From Acrocarpospora macrocephala (GTDB taxonomy: Bacteria; Actinomycetota; Actinomycetes; Streptosporangiales; Streptosporangiaceae), in assembly GCF_009687865.1 (NCBI RefSeq), contig NZ_BLAE01000064.1, positions 62,001 through 126,000 on the forward strand: DNA of 64,000 bases, read 5' to 3'. The notes beneath the pieces were generated by a model, which was not told where the DNA came from, searched no databases, and saw nothing but the letters and a program-made list of their open reading frames with translations. Shown one piece after another: positions 51,213 to 60,105 of the stretch (positions are counted from its first letter, which is position 1; every line of letters starts with the position of its first letter). The position numbers and the translations under genes were made by a program.

Positions 51213-52931
51213 TTACCCTTCGTGGTTTTCGGCTCTGGCGGGTGTGGGCCGCCAGCCGCCGGTCTCATCGACGATCACCCCGTAGATCTGCTCGGCGATC
51301 TCGGCGCTGACGTAGCCGTCCAGCACGTCGGCCACCACCGCGGCTGGATCGCGCTCCAGCGGATCGCCGTATCCCCCGCCGCCCGCGGTCCGGTTCACGA
51401 ACCGGTCCCCCGCCCGCATCGCCGCGCGGTACATTCCGACCCGCTTGGCGCGTTCGGTTTCCGGCCACAGCACCATCTCGCTGGGCTCGGACTCCTGGCC
51501 GCCGTGCAGCGCCCAGGGGCGGGTCTTGCTCTTCTTCTTCATCGACAGCACCTCGCCGTCGGCCAGGTAGCGGACCTGCCTGAGCACGCCCAGGCCGCCG
51601 CGGTGCCGGCCCGCGCCGCCGGAGTCGGGGATCAGTTCGAGCCGCTCGTGGAACAGGGTCGCCTTGTGCTCCAGCACCTCGATCGGGGTGTTGCGCACCA
51701 CGCTCTGCGAGGGGTGCTGCTGGGCGTTGGCGCCGTCGTGGTCCCTGCTGGCGCCCCAGCCGATGCCCTCGTTGTTGCTGATCACATAGTCGGCGCCGGT
51801 ACGCGGGTCGTGCCCGAGCGCCATGAACCCGGGCTCGTCGCCCCCCGAGGAGGCGGGAATGGAGTCGAGCACCTGGGCCAGCGCCTTGTGCATCAGTTCG
51901 AAGGCGACGATGCCGCTCCACTGGGTGAAGGTCGCGACCGGGTAGACGGCGTGGAAGAAGTTGCCGGGGTCCGCCTTGATGTCCAGCGCCCGGTAGTGCC
52001 CCGCGTTGGACGGCTCCGTCGCGGTGGTCAGCTCCTTGTAGATCGCCTTGGCCAGGCTCTCGGTGGCGCCGATGGGCAGGTTGACCGGCCCGGCGACCGC
52101 GCCGTCCGAGCCGTTGAAGTCGACCTCCATGCGCTCGCCGGCGATGGTGACCTTAACCTCCATCCGGATCAGGTCGTCGGTGATGCCGTCGTCGTCGCAG
52201 TAGTCGAAGGCCGTCCAGGTGCCGTCGGGCAGCGCCGCCACGGCCTTGCGCGCGACCCGCTCACCGTGCTCGATGATCTGGCGTACGGCCTGGTCCACGG
52301 TCGGCCCGCCGAACTTCTCCCAGACCTGCGCCAGCCGGTTCTCGCCGGTGCGCAGTGACGCCAGCTGGGCGTGGAAGTCGCCGATGGTCAGGTCGGGCAG
52401 GCGGGAGTTGAAGCGGATGAGCTCGACGATGTCGCGGACGACCTCGCCCCGGCTCACGATCTTCGTGCCCGGGAAGATCAGCCCTTCCTGGTGCATGTCC
52501 GTGGAGTCCAGGACGTATCCCGGGGCCTTCGCCCCGAGGTCCATCCAGTGCGCGCGCACGGCCAGGTAGGCGGCGGGACCCTCGTGCCCGGGGCGGAAGA
52601 CGGGCGCGAACAGCATCGCGTCGTAGGAGTGCGCGCCGCTCCAGTACGGATAGTTGAGCAGGTAGACGTCGCCCTGGCGGAGGTTCTCCCGGCCGACGTA
52701 CTCGACGCCCTTGACGATGGCGTGGTCGTTCGCGCCGAGGAAGGAGGTGATCCCCGCCGCCTCCGCCGTCAGCTCCAGGTCGGCGTTGTAGATCGAGATG
52801 CCGAAGTCCAGCACCTCGTAGATCACCGGATTGAACGCGGCCCTGACCAGGGTGCGGCGCATCTGCTCGCCCACCGAGACCAGGTAGTTGCGGATCACCT
52901 CGACGGTGGCTCCGTCCAGCGGTTCAGTCAT
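51213..52931 (-). CDS. Hydantoinase B/oxoprolinase family subunit
   Basis: 572 residues, the usual HyuB length. Characteristic blocks: VEVIRNYLVSVGEQMRRTLV, NDHAIVKGVEYVGRENLRQG, SDGAVAGPVNLPIGATESLA and the C-terminal GAGRHRGGLGVLRQVRY with NRTAGGGGYGDPLERDP. With HyuA it makes an ATP-dependent enzyme that opens 5-membered lactam or hydantoin rings (5-oxoprolinase, N-methylhydantoinase) or carboxylates ketones. Overlaps HyuA by 8 bp. Confidence 0.93.
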   Translation of the reverse strand: MTEPLDGATVEVIRNYLVSVGEQMRRTLVRAAFNPVIYEVLDFGISIYNADLELTAEAAGITSFLGANDHAIVKGVEYVGRENLRQGDVYLLNYPYWSGAHSYDAMLFAPVFRPGHEGPAAYLAVRAHWMDLGAKAPGYVLDSTDMHQEGLIFPGTKIVSRGEVVRDIVELIRFNSRLPDLTIGDFHAQLASLRTGENRLAQVWEKFGGPTVDQAVRQIIEHGERVARKAVAALPDGTWTAFDYCDDDGITDDLIRMEVKVTIAGERMEVDFNGSDGAVAGPVNLPIGATESLAKAIYKELTTATEPSNAGHYRALDIKADPGNFFHAVYPVATFTQWSGIVAFELMHKALAQVLDSIPASSGGDEPGFMALGHDPRTGADYVISNNEGIGWGASRDHDGANAQQHPSQSVVRNTPIEVLEHKATLFHERLELIPDSGGAGRHRGGLGVLRQVRYLADGEVLSMKKKSKTRPWALHGGQESEPSEMVLWPETERAKRVGMYRAAMRAGDRFVNRTAGGGGYGDPLERDPAAVVADVLDGYVSAEIAEQIYGVIVDETGGWRPTPARAENHEG

Positions 52932-54969
52932 TCTCTCCTCCGGTGACCAGCAGTTGTCCGTAGCCGTCGACCGTGAGCCGCTGGTCGGCGAAGATCACGG
53001 TGGTCGAGGTGCCCTCCTCGACGATCGCCGGGCCGCGCAGCGTGTGGCCGGGCGCCAGCGAGCCCCTGAGGTACACCTGGAAGGGGGTGACCTCGCCGGT
53101 CGCGACGTCGAAGGCCGGGCGGGAACCGGCGGGCCGCGCGCGGCCCGGGCCGGTGGCCGGCAGCTCGCGCAGCCCTGGTTTGGCCAGCTTTCCCACCGCG
53201 CGCACCCGCAGGGTGAGGATCTGGCCCGCGTCCGGCATCGCGTGGCCGTACCTGGCCTCGTGCTGGGCGTTGAAGCGGGACAGCACGGTGGCGGCCGTGT
53301 CGCCGGGGGCCAGGTCGATGCCGAGGCTGTGCTCCTGGCCGTGGTAGCGCACGTCGAGGCGGCGGATCAGCTTGCGGTCCTCGGGCTTGATGCCCTGCGT
53401 GGACAGCACCTCCTCGCCCTGCTGCTCCAGTTCGGCGAAGGCGGGTTCGACGGCGGCGAGAGTGGCGTCGCTCAGCGGGCGCAGCACCGTGGTGGCGAAT
53501 TCGTACTCCAGGTCCGACATCAGCATGCCGAAGGCGGAGAACGCGGCCGGAACCCGCGGGATGAGGGTCGTGGCGATGCCCATCTCGCGGGCCAGCATCG
53601 GGCCGAGCAGCGGACCGGCGCCGCCGTAGGCGAGCAGGGCGAACTCCCGCGGGTCCAGGGCGCGTTCGACGGTGATCTCGCGCAGCGCGCCCACCGTGCG
53701 GGCCAGCAGGACCTGGAAGACGCTCGCCGCCGCCTGGGTGACGGTCACGCCGAGGGGGACGGCGAGCTCGGCCTCGATCGCGGCGCGCGCGGCGCCGGCG
53801 TCGATGGCCATCTCGCCGTCCAGAAATGCGGCGGGGTCCAGGTAGCCGAGCACCAGCGCGGCGTCGGTGACCGTCGGCTCGGTGCCGCCCGCGCCGTACG
53901 CCACCGGCCCGGGAACCGCGCCGGCGCTGTGCGGGCCGACCTTGAGCAGGCCCTCGTCGATCCAGGCGATCGAGCCGCCGCCCGCGCCCACCGTACGGAT
54001 GTCGAAGATGGGGATGAGCAGCGGGAACCCGTCGATCGCCGCCTCGTGCACCTCCCCCGGCTCGCCGTCCTCGATCACGCAGCAGTCCACGCTGGTGCCG
54101 CCGACGTCGAAGGAGATCAGCTTGGGCAGGTGCTGCTCGCGGGCCAGGAAGGACGCGCCCACCACGCCGCCGGCGGGGCCGGACAGCACGGTCATCAGCG
54201 GCGCGCGCCGGGCCAGTTCTGCGGTCATCGCGCCGCCGCCCGAGCGCATGATGTGCAGGGGGCGGGTGAGCCCGGCGTCGGCTAGGCCGCCCTCCAGGGC
54301 GCCGATGTAGTCGTTGAGCACCGGCCTGATGTACGCGTCGAGGGTGACGGTGCTGGTGCGCTCGTACTCGCGGTACTCCCGGGTGATGTCGGTCGAGGTC
54401 GAGACCGACACGTCCGGGTAGGCCGCGCGCAGGATCCGGGCGGCCCGCCGCTCGTGCGCGGGGTTGGCGTAGGAGTGCAGGAAGCAGATCGCCAGCGAGC
54501 GCAGCCCGCGTTCCTCCACCAGGAGGCGGCCCGCCTCGCGCACCGCGTCCTCGTCGAGTTCGGTCACCTCGGCGCCCTGGGCGTCCATCCGGCCGGGTAC
54601 GCCGGTGCGGTGGCGGCGGGGCACGAGCGGCGGCGGGGGCGCGTACGAGAAGTCGTACATGTGCGCCGCGGGGACGTTCGCCCGGGCGATCTCCAGCAGG
54701 TCGCGGAAACCCTCGTTGGTGATGATGCCGACGTCCGCGCCCCGGCGCTGGAGGATGGCGTTCAGGCCGAGCGTCGTGCCGTGCACGAACGCCTCGACGT
54801 CGTCGAGCCGGTCCGCGAGGCCGCCGACCGCGTCGAACACGCCGCGGGCGGGCGAGCCTGGCGTGGTCGGGGCCTTGTGCAGCCTCAGCTCGCCGGTCGT
54901 CTCGTCGTAGGCGATGGCGTCGACGAACGTGCCGCCGATGTCCACCGCGAAGCGGATCGCCGATTTCAC
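52924..54969 (-). CDS. Hydantoinase A/oxoprolinase family subunit (ATP-binding)
   Basis: 681 residues. The ASKHA-type ATP site starts with FAVDIGGTFVDAIAYDETTG; further blocks are VEAFVHGTTLGLNAILQRRG, SGPAGGVVGASFLAREQHLP, SFDVGGTSVDCCVIEDGEPG and VGAGGGSIAWIDEG. It activates the ring carbonyl by phosphorylation before HyuB completes the opening. GTG at 54969 overlaps the upstream stop as GTGA, which fixes the start against a longer frame. Acts as a complex with the protein at 51213. Confidence 0.93.
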   Translation of the reverse strand: MKSAIRFAVDIGGTFVDAIAYDETTGELRLHKAPTTPGSPARGVFDAVGGLADRLDDVEAFVHGTTLGLNAILQRRGADVGIITNEGFRDLLEIARANVPAAHMYDFSYAPPPPLVPRRHRTGVPGRMDAQGAEVTELDEDAVREAGRLLVEERGLRSLAICFLHSYANPAHERRAARILRAAYPDVSVSTSTDITREYREYERTSTVTLDAYIRPVLNDYIGALEGGLADAGLTRPLHIMRSGGGAMTAELARRAPLMTVLSGPAGGVVGASFLAREQHLPKLISFDVGGTSVDCCVIEDGEPGEVHEAAIDGFPLLIPIFDIRTVGAGGGSIAWIDEGLLKVGPHSAGAVPGPVAYGAGGTEPTVTDAALVLGYLDPAAFLDGEMAIDAGAARAAIEAELAVPLGVTVTQAAASVFQVLLARTVGALREITVERALDPREFALLAYGGAGPLLGPMLAREMGIATTLIPRVPAAFSAFGMLMSDLEYEFATTVLRPLSDATLAAVEPAFAELEQQGEEVLSTQGIKPEDRKLIRRLDVRYHGQEHSLGIDLAPGDTAATVLSRFNAQHEARYGHAMPDAGQILTLRVRAVGKLAKPGLRELPATGPGRARPAGSRPAFDVATGEVTPFQVYLRGSLAPGHTLRGPAIVEEGTSTTVIFADQRLTVDGYGQLLVTGGEND

Positions 54970-56207
54970 AGGGCACCTCCGTGCCGGGGAGCGGGCAGGT
55001 CGTCGCGGACGATCCGCCCGGCCTGCATGACGAAGGGGATGCGGCGCAGCGCCGAGACGTCCCCGAGCGGGTCGCGGTCGGTGACGATCAGGTCGGCCAG
55101 GTAGCCCTCCTCGACGGAGCCCGCCCGGCCCGCAAGACCGACCAGGCGGGCCGCGTCGAGGGTGCCGGCGCGCAGCGTCTGGGCCGCGTCGAGACCGGCC
55201 TCCGCCAGGAACTCCATCTCGCGGACCGCGACCACGGTGTCCTCGATGGGCTCGCCCGGCGGGTAGTCGGTGCCGGCGAGCATGGTGATGCCCGGCGCCT
55301 GGGGGTCGGCTGGGTCGGCGACGCCGGCGGCGATGGCCCGGCGGATGCTGGCCAGGTGGCCGGGGCCGACCGCCAGCGCGCGTTCGATCTGCCACGCCGT
55401 GAAGTCGTGCTCGGCCATCCACTCCGGGCAGCGGGTGACGCACAGGGTCGGGGTGAGGTAGACGCGCCGCTCCGCCATCCGCGCGGCCGTGTCCTCATCC
55501 AGTTCGTAGGCGTGCTCGAAGCCGCGCACCCCCGCGTGCAGCGCCTCCCTGATCGCCGATCCGGAGCCGGCGTGCGCGGTGACGTAGGTGCCGTGCTCCT
55601 CGGCGGCGCGGACGACCGCTCGCATCTCCTCCGCCGTCATCTGCGCGCCGGTGAACGACTCGCCCTGGTGGGCGATGCCGCCGGTGATGAAGATCTTGAG
55701 CAGGTCGGCGCCCGCCGCGAGTTCCTGCCTGGCGGCGCGCAGGAAGCCGTCGTGGCCGTCGGCGTAGGAGCAGGCGCTCCCGTGGCCGTGGCCGCCGGTG
55801 GTGGAGATCGCGCGGCCCGCGCCGACGATGCGCGGCGCGTTCACCCAGCCCTGCTCGGCGGCCGTGCGCACCAGGAGGTCGGCGCGGTTCTGCTCGTGCA
55901 CGCAGCGGATCGTGGTGACCCCGGCGTGGAGGGCGTCCTGGGCTCGCGACAGCGCGCGCAGTGCCGTGAGCCCCGAGTCCTCCGATTCGTCGATGGCGGA
56001 GAACGGGTAGCGCACCGACAGGTGGGTGTGCACCGAGATCAGGCCGGGCAGGACGTACCTGCCGCCCAGCTCTACGGTGGCCGCCTCCGGTGGCGGGGCG
56101 GCGGCGGTGATCCGCTCGATCCGCCCGTCCTGCACCACCACGTTGACGTTCCGGCGGATCCGCCCGGAGCGTACGTCCACCACGTGCCCGCCGGTCAGTG
56201 TCAGCAC
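54966..56207 (-). CDS. Amidohydrolase (imidazolonepropionase/prolidase-like)
   Basis: 413 residues. Metal ligands: HxH in LISVHTHLSVRY, Lys in DLLKIFITGGIA, His in YVTAHAGSGSAIRE and GFEHAYELDE, Asp in MLAGTDYPPGEP. This branch includes imidazolonepropionase-like and Zn-dependent dipeptidase-like enzymes. GTG at 56207 with AGGGAGA upstream gives a 7-bp overlap with the preceding gene. It probably cuts an amide or ring in the same pathway; a dipeptidase role would suit the peptide-type transporter. Confidence 0.85.
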   Translation of the reverse strand: MLTLTGGHVVDVRSGRIRRNVNVVVQDGRIERITAAAPPPEAATVELGGRYVLPGLISVHTHLSVRYPFSAIDESEDSGLTALRALSRAQDALHAGVTTIRCVHEQNRADLLVRTAAEQGWVNAPRIVGAGRAISTTGGHGHGSACSYADGHDGFLRAARQELAAGADLLKIFITGGIAHQGESFTGAQMTAEEMRAVVRAAEEHGTYVTAHAGSGSAIREALHAGVRGFEHAYELDEDTAARMAERRVYLTPTLCVTRCPEWMAEHDFTAWQIERALAVGPGHLASIRRAIAAGVADPADPQAPGITMLAGTDYPPGEPIEDTVVAVREMEFLAEAGLDAAQTLRAGTLDAARLVGLAGRAGSVEEGYLADLIVTDRDPLGDVSALRRIPFVMQAGRIVRDDLPAPRHGGAL

Positions 56208-57367
56208 CGCTGTCTCCCTTCGTGCGTCATCGGTTGGGTCATGAGCCGGTCGGGCCCGAGGTCGGCGATCTCCACCGGCGGCGGCGCGCCCTCGGCCAGG
56301 CGGCGCAGCGTCTCGCCCCACAGCGGCGCGAACGTGAACGCGTACGTCCCGCCGGCCACCAGGAAGCCGGGCTCGCCGGGCACCTCGCCGATCAGCGGCA
56401 TCTCGTCGGGGGTGGCCGCCAGCGGTCCCGCCCAGGCGCGCAGCAGCCGCAGGTCCCGGATGAAGGGCAGCACCCGTACGGCCAGGGCCACGTTGCCCAG
56501 CAGGCTGCGCGTGCTGGTCGCGCTCCGGCCGGCCAGGTTCAGGCTCCCCGCCGGCCAGCCGCCGCCGATGAGCAGATTGCCCGCGGTGACCTGCTTCACC
56601 GACAACCCTTCGCCGATGTGCTGGACCAGGTGGGACAGGGTGACGGGGGCGCGCACGGTGGCGTGCATCTGGATCGCCACCGGCGTCATCCGCAGCCGGA
56701 TCCCGGCCAGCGCGGCGATCTCGCCCAGCCACGGCCCGGCCACGTCGATCACCACGGGGGTTTCCACGACGTGCTCCCCTGCCGTGACCCGCCAGGTCGC
56801 GCCGCGCCGCGTGATCTCCCGTACCGGTGCGTACGGCACGAGTTCGGCCCCGTGCCTGGCCGCCGCGGCCAGGTAGGCGGGGGTGACCTTCAGCGGATTG
56901 GCGTAGCCGTCCCTTTCGCACCAGGTTGCGGCGGCGACCGTGGGGCCGAGCAGCGGCAGCGCCGCCCGTGCGGCGTCGCCGTCGAGGACCTCGGTCGGGA
57001 TCCCGGCGGCGGCCTCCCAGGTGTGCTTCTCCTTCAGTTCCTGGCACTGGTCGGGGGTTTCCGCGATGGTGAATCCGCCGCTGCGCCGCAGTTCGACCGA
57101 GGTTTCCAGGTCGTCTTCGACGCTCTCCCACCGGTCGCTGGCCGCCCGCTGCAACGGCAGGAACCTGGCGCTGTCGAGGGGCACCTCCTGGCCGGGGCGC
57201 CGGGTGTGCACGGCCTGCACGTGCAGGTTGCCCGCCGTCGTCCCGGAGCCTTCGCGGCCGGGCGCGCTCCGGTCGAAGATCACGACCCGGCTGCCGCCGC
57301 GGGCCAGCTGCCAGGCCGCCGCGGCGCCCAGCACTCCCGCGCCCACGATGACGACGTCCGCGTTCAT
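56201..57367 (-). CDS. FAD-dependent DAO-family dehydrogenase, beta subunit type
   Basis: 388 residues. The FAD-binding Rossmann motif VVIVGAGVLGAAAAWQLARG is at residues 5-24; the D-amino-acid-oxidase-type substrate domain ends AWAGPLAATPDEMPLIGEVP. Proteins of this type form multi-subunit dehydrogenases for glycine (HcnC), opines (OoxB) and D-hydroxyproline (LhpB) with the partners encoded just upstream. ATG at 57367 overlaps that partner as ATGA. It probably oxidises the amine carbon of an imino acid or N-substituted amino acid. Confidence 0.87.
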   Translation of the reverse strand: MNADVVIVGAGVLGAAAAWQLARGGSRVVIFDRSAPGREGSGTTAGNLHVQAVHTRRPGQEVPLDSARFLPLQRAASDRWESVEDDLETSVELRRSGGFTIAETPDQCQELKEKHTWEAAAGIPTEVLDGDAARAALPLLGPTVAAATWCERDGYANPLKVTPAYLAAAARHGAELVPYAPVREITRRGATWRVTAGEHVVETPVVIDVAGPWLGEIAALAGIRLRMTPVAIQMHATVRAPVTLSHLVQHIGEGLSVKQVTAGNLLIGGGWPAGSLNLAGRSATSTRSLLGNVALAVRVLPFIRDLRLLRAWAGPLAATPDEMPLIGEVPGEPGFLVAGGTYAFTFAPLWGETLRRLAEGAPPPVEIADLGPDRLMTQPMTHEGRQRC

Positions 57368-58722
57368 GCCGTCTCGCCTTCCGCGGCGAGTTCGAGCAGC
57401 GTCGATATCCGCACCGGGCGTACCGGGACCCGCGCAGGGAAGACCGTGTCGCCCCCGGCGAGTCCCGCGACGGCGAAGCCGCACACGCGCCCCTGGCAGG
57501 GGCCCATGCCCGCGCGGGTCCTGGCCTTGGCGGCGTTGACGTCTCCGGTGGCTTCGGCGCGGATCTCGCCGACGGTGACGGACTCGCAGCGGCAGGCCAG
57601 CGTGCTGTCGGGCAGGGCGGGGAGCAGCAGGTCGAGCAATTGGGCCGGGCTGGGGTAGAGCGCGTCGGTGAGGGCGGTGAAGTGGCCGAGGCGGGCGAGC
57701 GCGCGGGCCTCGGCGGGAGGGGTGGGGTGGCCGGTCTCGCGGGTGAGGATGGCGTGGGCCGCCGCGAGCCCGCGCGCCTTGGCTAGGTGCGCGCCGCCGA
57801 TCCCGGCGGCCTCGCCCACGACGTACACGTCCGGGCGGGAGGAGCGGCCGGCCGCGTCGGTGACCGGGATCGCGTCGCCGGTGGCCGCGTCGGTGACGAC
57901 CTCGCAGCCCAGCATGCGGGCCAGGTCGGTTTGCGGGCGGAAACCGTACCCGACGCACAGGGCGTCGACCTCGACGGTCCGGACGGCCAGGCCGGGACGC
58001 GCGGCGGCGGCCAGCGTCACGGCGGAGACGCGGTCGCGGCCGTCGGCGCGGAGCACCACGGTGCCCTGCCAGATCGGCACCCGGGCGCGGGCCAGCCGCG
58101 CGACGTACCCGGCCAGTTCGCGCAGCCGCGCGGGGTGGCGCAGCGCGCCCAGCGCCCGCCGTCCCAGCCGGTACGGCGTGCCCGCCTCGGCGATTCCGGC
58201 CACCTTCACCCCGAGCGCGAGCAGCGAGCAGGCGACCGGCAGCAGGAACGGCCCCGAGCCCGCCAGCACGACCCGCTCCCCGACCGGGGTGTGGTCGCTC
58301 GCCGCCAGGTGCTGGGCGAAGCCCGGCGTGGTCACCCCGGGGAGCTGCCACCCCGGGAAGGGGAAGGCCCGCTCGTAGGCGCCCGTGGCGAGCACGATGG
58401 CGCGGCCCCGCAACCGGACCGGCGACCCGGCCGCGTCCTCGGCGAGGAGCGTGCGGCCGTCGTCGGCCAGCCCCCAGACCAGATGGCCCGGGCGGCATTC
58501 CACGCCCGCCGCACGCGCCTCGGCGATCAGCTCGCCGCCCTCGCGGCGGTGGTCGCCCCATCGCCTGGCGACCTCGGGCGCGGGCCGCCGGTAGTACTGA
58601 CCGCCGAGTTCGGGCTGCTCGTCCAGGATCGTCACGGTCAGCCCGGCCGATGCCAGCCGGGCGGCGGCGGTGAGCCCCGCGGGCCCGCCGCCCACGACGA
58701 CGACGTCACGCTCAACGATCAT
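57364..58722 (-). CDS. FAD/NAD(P)-fold oxidoreductase with C-terminal BFD-like FeS domain, alpha subunit type
   Basis: 452 residues. FAD motif VVVVGGGPAGLTAAARLASA near residue 7 and a second dinucleotide fold (VVLAGSGPFLLPVACSLLAL) near 150. The C-terminus has four Cys: CRC in LACRCESVTVGEI and CxxxxC in GMGPCQGRVCGF, a BFD-like 2Fe-2S site. This is the HcnB/OoxA/LhpE-type subunit. It links the DAO-type subunit with the ferredoxin-like one. Overlaps the 2Fe-2S gene by 11 bp. Confidence 0.88.
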   Translation of the reverse strand: MIVERDVVVVGGGPAGLTAAARLASAGLTVTILDEQPELGGQYYRRPAPEVARRWGDHRREGGELIAEARAAGVECRPGHLVWGLADDGRTLLAEDAAGSPVRLRGRAIVLATGAYERAFPFPGWQLPGVTTPGFAQHLAASDHTPVGERVVLAGSGPFLLPVACSLLALGVKVAGIAEAGTPYRLGRRALGALRHPARLRELAGYVARLARARVPIWQGTVVLRADGRDRVSAVTLAAAARPGLAVRTVEVDALCVGYGFRPQTDLARMLGCEVVTDAATGDAIPVTDAAGRSSRPDVYVVGEAAGIGGAHLAKARGLAAAHAILTRETGHPTPPAEARALARLGHFTALTDALYPSPAQLLDLLLPALPDSTLACRCESVTVGEIRAEATGDVNAAKARTRAGMGPCQGRVCGFAVAGLAGGDTVFPARVPVRPVRISTLLELAAEGETA

Positions 58723-58975
58723 CGGGCGCTCCGGTGTCGACGCGCATGCCGGGCCGGATCCTGGTGAGGCAGGCGCGGACCGAGGGCACGCCGTCCACGG
58801 TCACCTCGCACTCGAAGCACACGCCCATCCCGCAGAACGGGCCGCGCGGCCCGCCGTCGACCGGGTTGCGGCGAAGCGCCCACCGGCGGTCGCCGACGAG
58901 CGCGGCGGTGAGGCTCACGCCCGCCACGGCGGTCACGGGGCGGTCGTCGACGATGATCGTCGCGGTACGGGTCAT
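58712..58975 (-). CDS. Small [2Fe-2S] subunit (HcnA/LhpF-like)
   Basis: 87 residues. A plant-ferredoxin-type cluster site CGMGVCFEC plus a later Cys (RACLTRIRPG) is complete. The protein is the third component of the flavin dehydrogenase encoded by the next two genes. ATG at 58975 overlaps the DapA-like stop as ATGA. The gene is too small to be confused with other families. Confidence 0.88.
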   Translation of the reverse strand: MTRTATIIVDDRPVTAVAGVSLTAALVGDRRWALRRNPVDGGPRGPFCGMGVCFECEVTVDGVPSVRACLTRIRPGMRVDTGAPDDR

Positions 58976-59916
58976 CGCGCGCCCCGAGCTTCGGCCAGGC
59001 CGGACTCCCGCAGGACCGCGCCGATCGCGTCGAGTGTCGCCGTGTCGACGATCGGCAGCAGCGGCGGCCTGAGGTGTCCCCCTGGCTGTCCGAGGATCGC
59101 CATGGCGGCCTTGAGCTGGGCGATCGGCGTGCCGTACACGCCGCTGTAGTCGGGGTTGATCAGGCGGGTGGAGAGCCCCGCGTACCGGTCGGCCCAGCCG
59201 CGGGCGGCCTTGGCGTTCCCGGCCGCGACCGCGTCGTAGTACGGCACCGCGAACGGCGCGCCCAGCCCTCCCCCGTCGATGTTGCCGTCGCCGCCCAGCT
59301 CCATCAGCACGGCCAGGCCGCGCCGGTGCACGAAGCTGCCGAAGACCCGGACCTGGTCGCTCACGGCCTCGACGGTGCCGAGCATGCGCAGCCAGTCGCC
59401 GGTGCTGTCCTTGATCGCCACGACGTGGTCCAGGTCGGCCAGGCGCCGCATCAGCCCGGGATGGGCGGACATGTCGACGCTGACGCCGCGCGGCCAGTTG
59501 TAGACCATGAACGGCAGGTCGGTGGCCGAGCTGACCTCCCGGAAGAAGGCGAGGATCTCCTCGGGACCCGGATGGACGTACGGCGGAGGGGTGGCGAGCA
59601 CGCCGTCCGCGCCCGCCTCGGCCGCGTGCCTGGCCAGCTCGATCGCCTCGCCGGGGGTGTAGGCGGTGACGCCGATGACCACCGGGATCCGCCCGGAGAG
59701 TTCGGCCACGGCGATCTCGGCGACGCGGCGACGCTCGGCGGGCGTCTGGCTGAACCACTCACCGGTGCTCCCGTTGACCAGGACGCCGTGCACCCCCTGC
59801 GCCGCGTAGAGCCGGAGCAGCGCGCGCCACGCCTGCTCGTCCAGCGCTCCAGCCGCGGTGAAGGGTGTCGGCGCGGCCGGCCAGTAGCCCCGCCAGCTGA
59901 CGTCGTCGCGATCCAT
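58972..59916 (-). CDS. DapA-family aldolase/deaminase (class I lyase)
   Basis: 314 residues of dihydrodipicolinate-synthase fold: VNGSTGEWFSQTPAERR, the Tyr of FMVYNWPRG and the Schiff-base Lys of VVAIKDSTGDW. Beside a three-part flavin dehydrogenase, the closest known parallel is LhpC, which deaminates pyrroline-4-hydroxy-2-carboxylate in hydroxyproline breakdown; other members cleave keto-sugar acids. First gene of the 14-gene operon, with GGGGGA upstream of ATG at 59916. The operator-like TGGGATCGAT lies 35 bp upstream. Confidence 0.86.
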   Translation of the reverse strand: MDRDDVSWRGYWPAAPTPFTAAGALDEQAWRALLRLYAAQGVHGVLVNGSTGEWFSQTPAERRRVAEIAVAELSGRIPVVIGVTAYTPGEAIELARHAAEAGADGVLATPPPYVHPGPEEILAFFREVSSATDLPFMVYNWPRGVSVDMSAHPGLMRRLADLDHVVAIKDSTGDWLRMLGTVEAVSDQVRVFGSFVHRRGLAVLMELGGDGNIDGGGLGAPFAVPYYDAVAAGNAKAARGWADRYAGLSTRLINPDYSGVYGTPIAQLKAAMAILGQPGGHLRPPLLPIVDTATLDAIGAVLRESGLAEARGAR

Positions 59917-59950
59917 GGGTCCCCCGGGTCTCTGCTACGCCCCACGTTCG

Positions 59951-59964
59951 TGGGATCGATTGCA
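59951..59964. promoter_or_regulatory. LacI half-operator at the 14-gene operon
   Basis: TGGGATCGATTGCA shares its first ten bases with the perfect palindrome at 60080. It overlaps CCCACG-TT-CGTGGG (59941-59954), another inverted repeat. Confidence 0.5.
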
Positions 59965-60079
59965 TAAGGTTGCGCCCGTGGGCCGGTTCTGGTCAAGCAA
60001 GAAACATGCTTTTTACCTGTTCAATTTCCCGGAAACATGGCAGCGTGGAATTCCCATCTGGGAAGATCGCGGGATAGGA

Positions 60080-60093
60080 TGGGATCGATCCCA
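60080..60093. promoter_or_regulatory. Palindromic operator before the LacI gene
   Basis: TGGGATCGATCCCA is a perfect 14-bp palindrome with a central CG, as usual for LacI-family sites. It ends 12 bp before the ATG at 60106. A related repeat TTCCCA-TC-TGGGAA lies at 60051-60064. Confidence 0.62.
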
Positions 60094-60105
60094 GCAAGGA
60101 GCAGG

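Noticed and set aside
48867-52358. An 1163-codon open frame opposite the ABC and HyuB genes
   Set aside because: It spans three well-supported genes and has a His/Gly/Val/Asp-rich composition typical of antisense frames in high-GC DNA.
57364-58975. Cyanide synthase (HcnABC) as the function of the three-part dehydrogenase
   Set aside because: The subunit layout is shared with opine and hydroxyproline dehydrogenases, and the DapA-like lyase, hydantoinases and importer point to catabolism instead.
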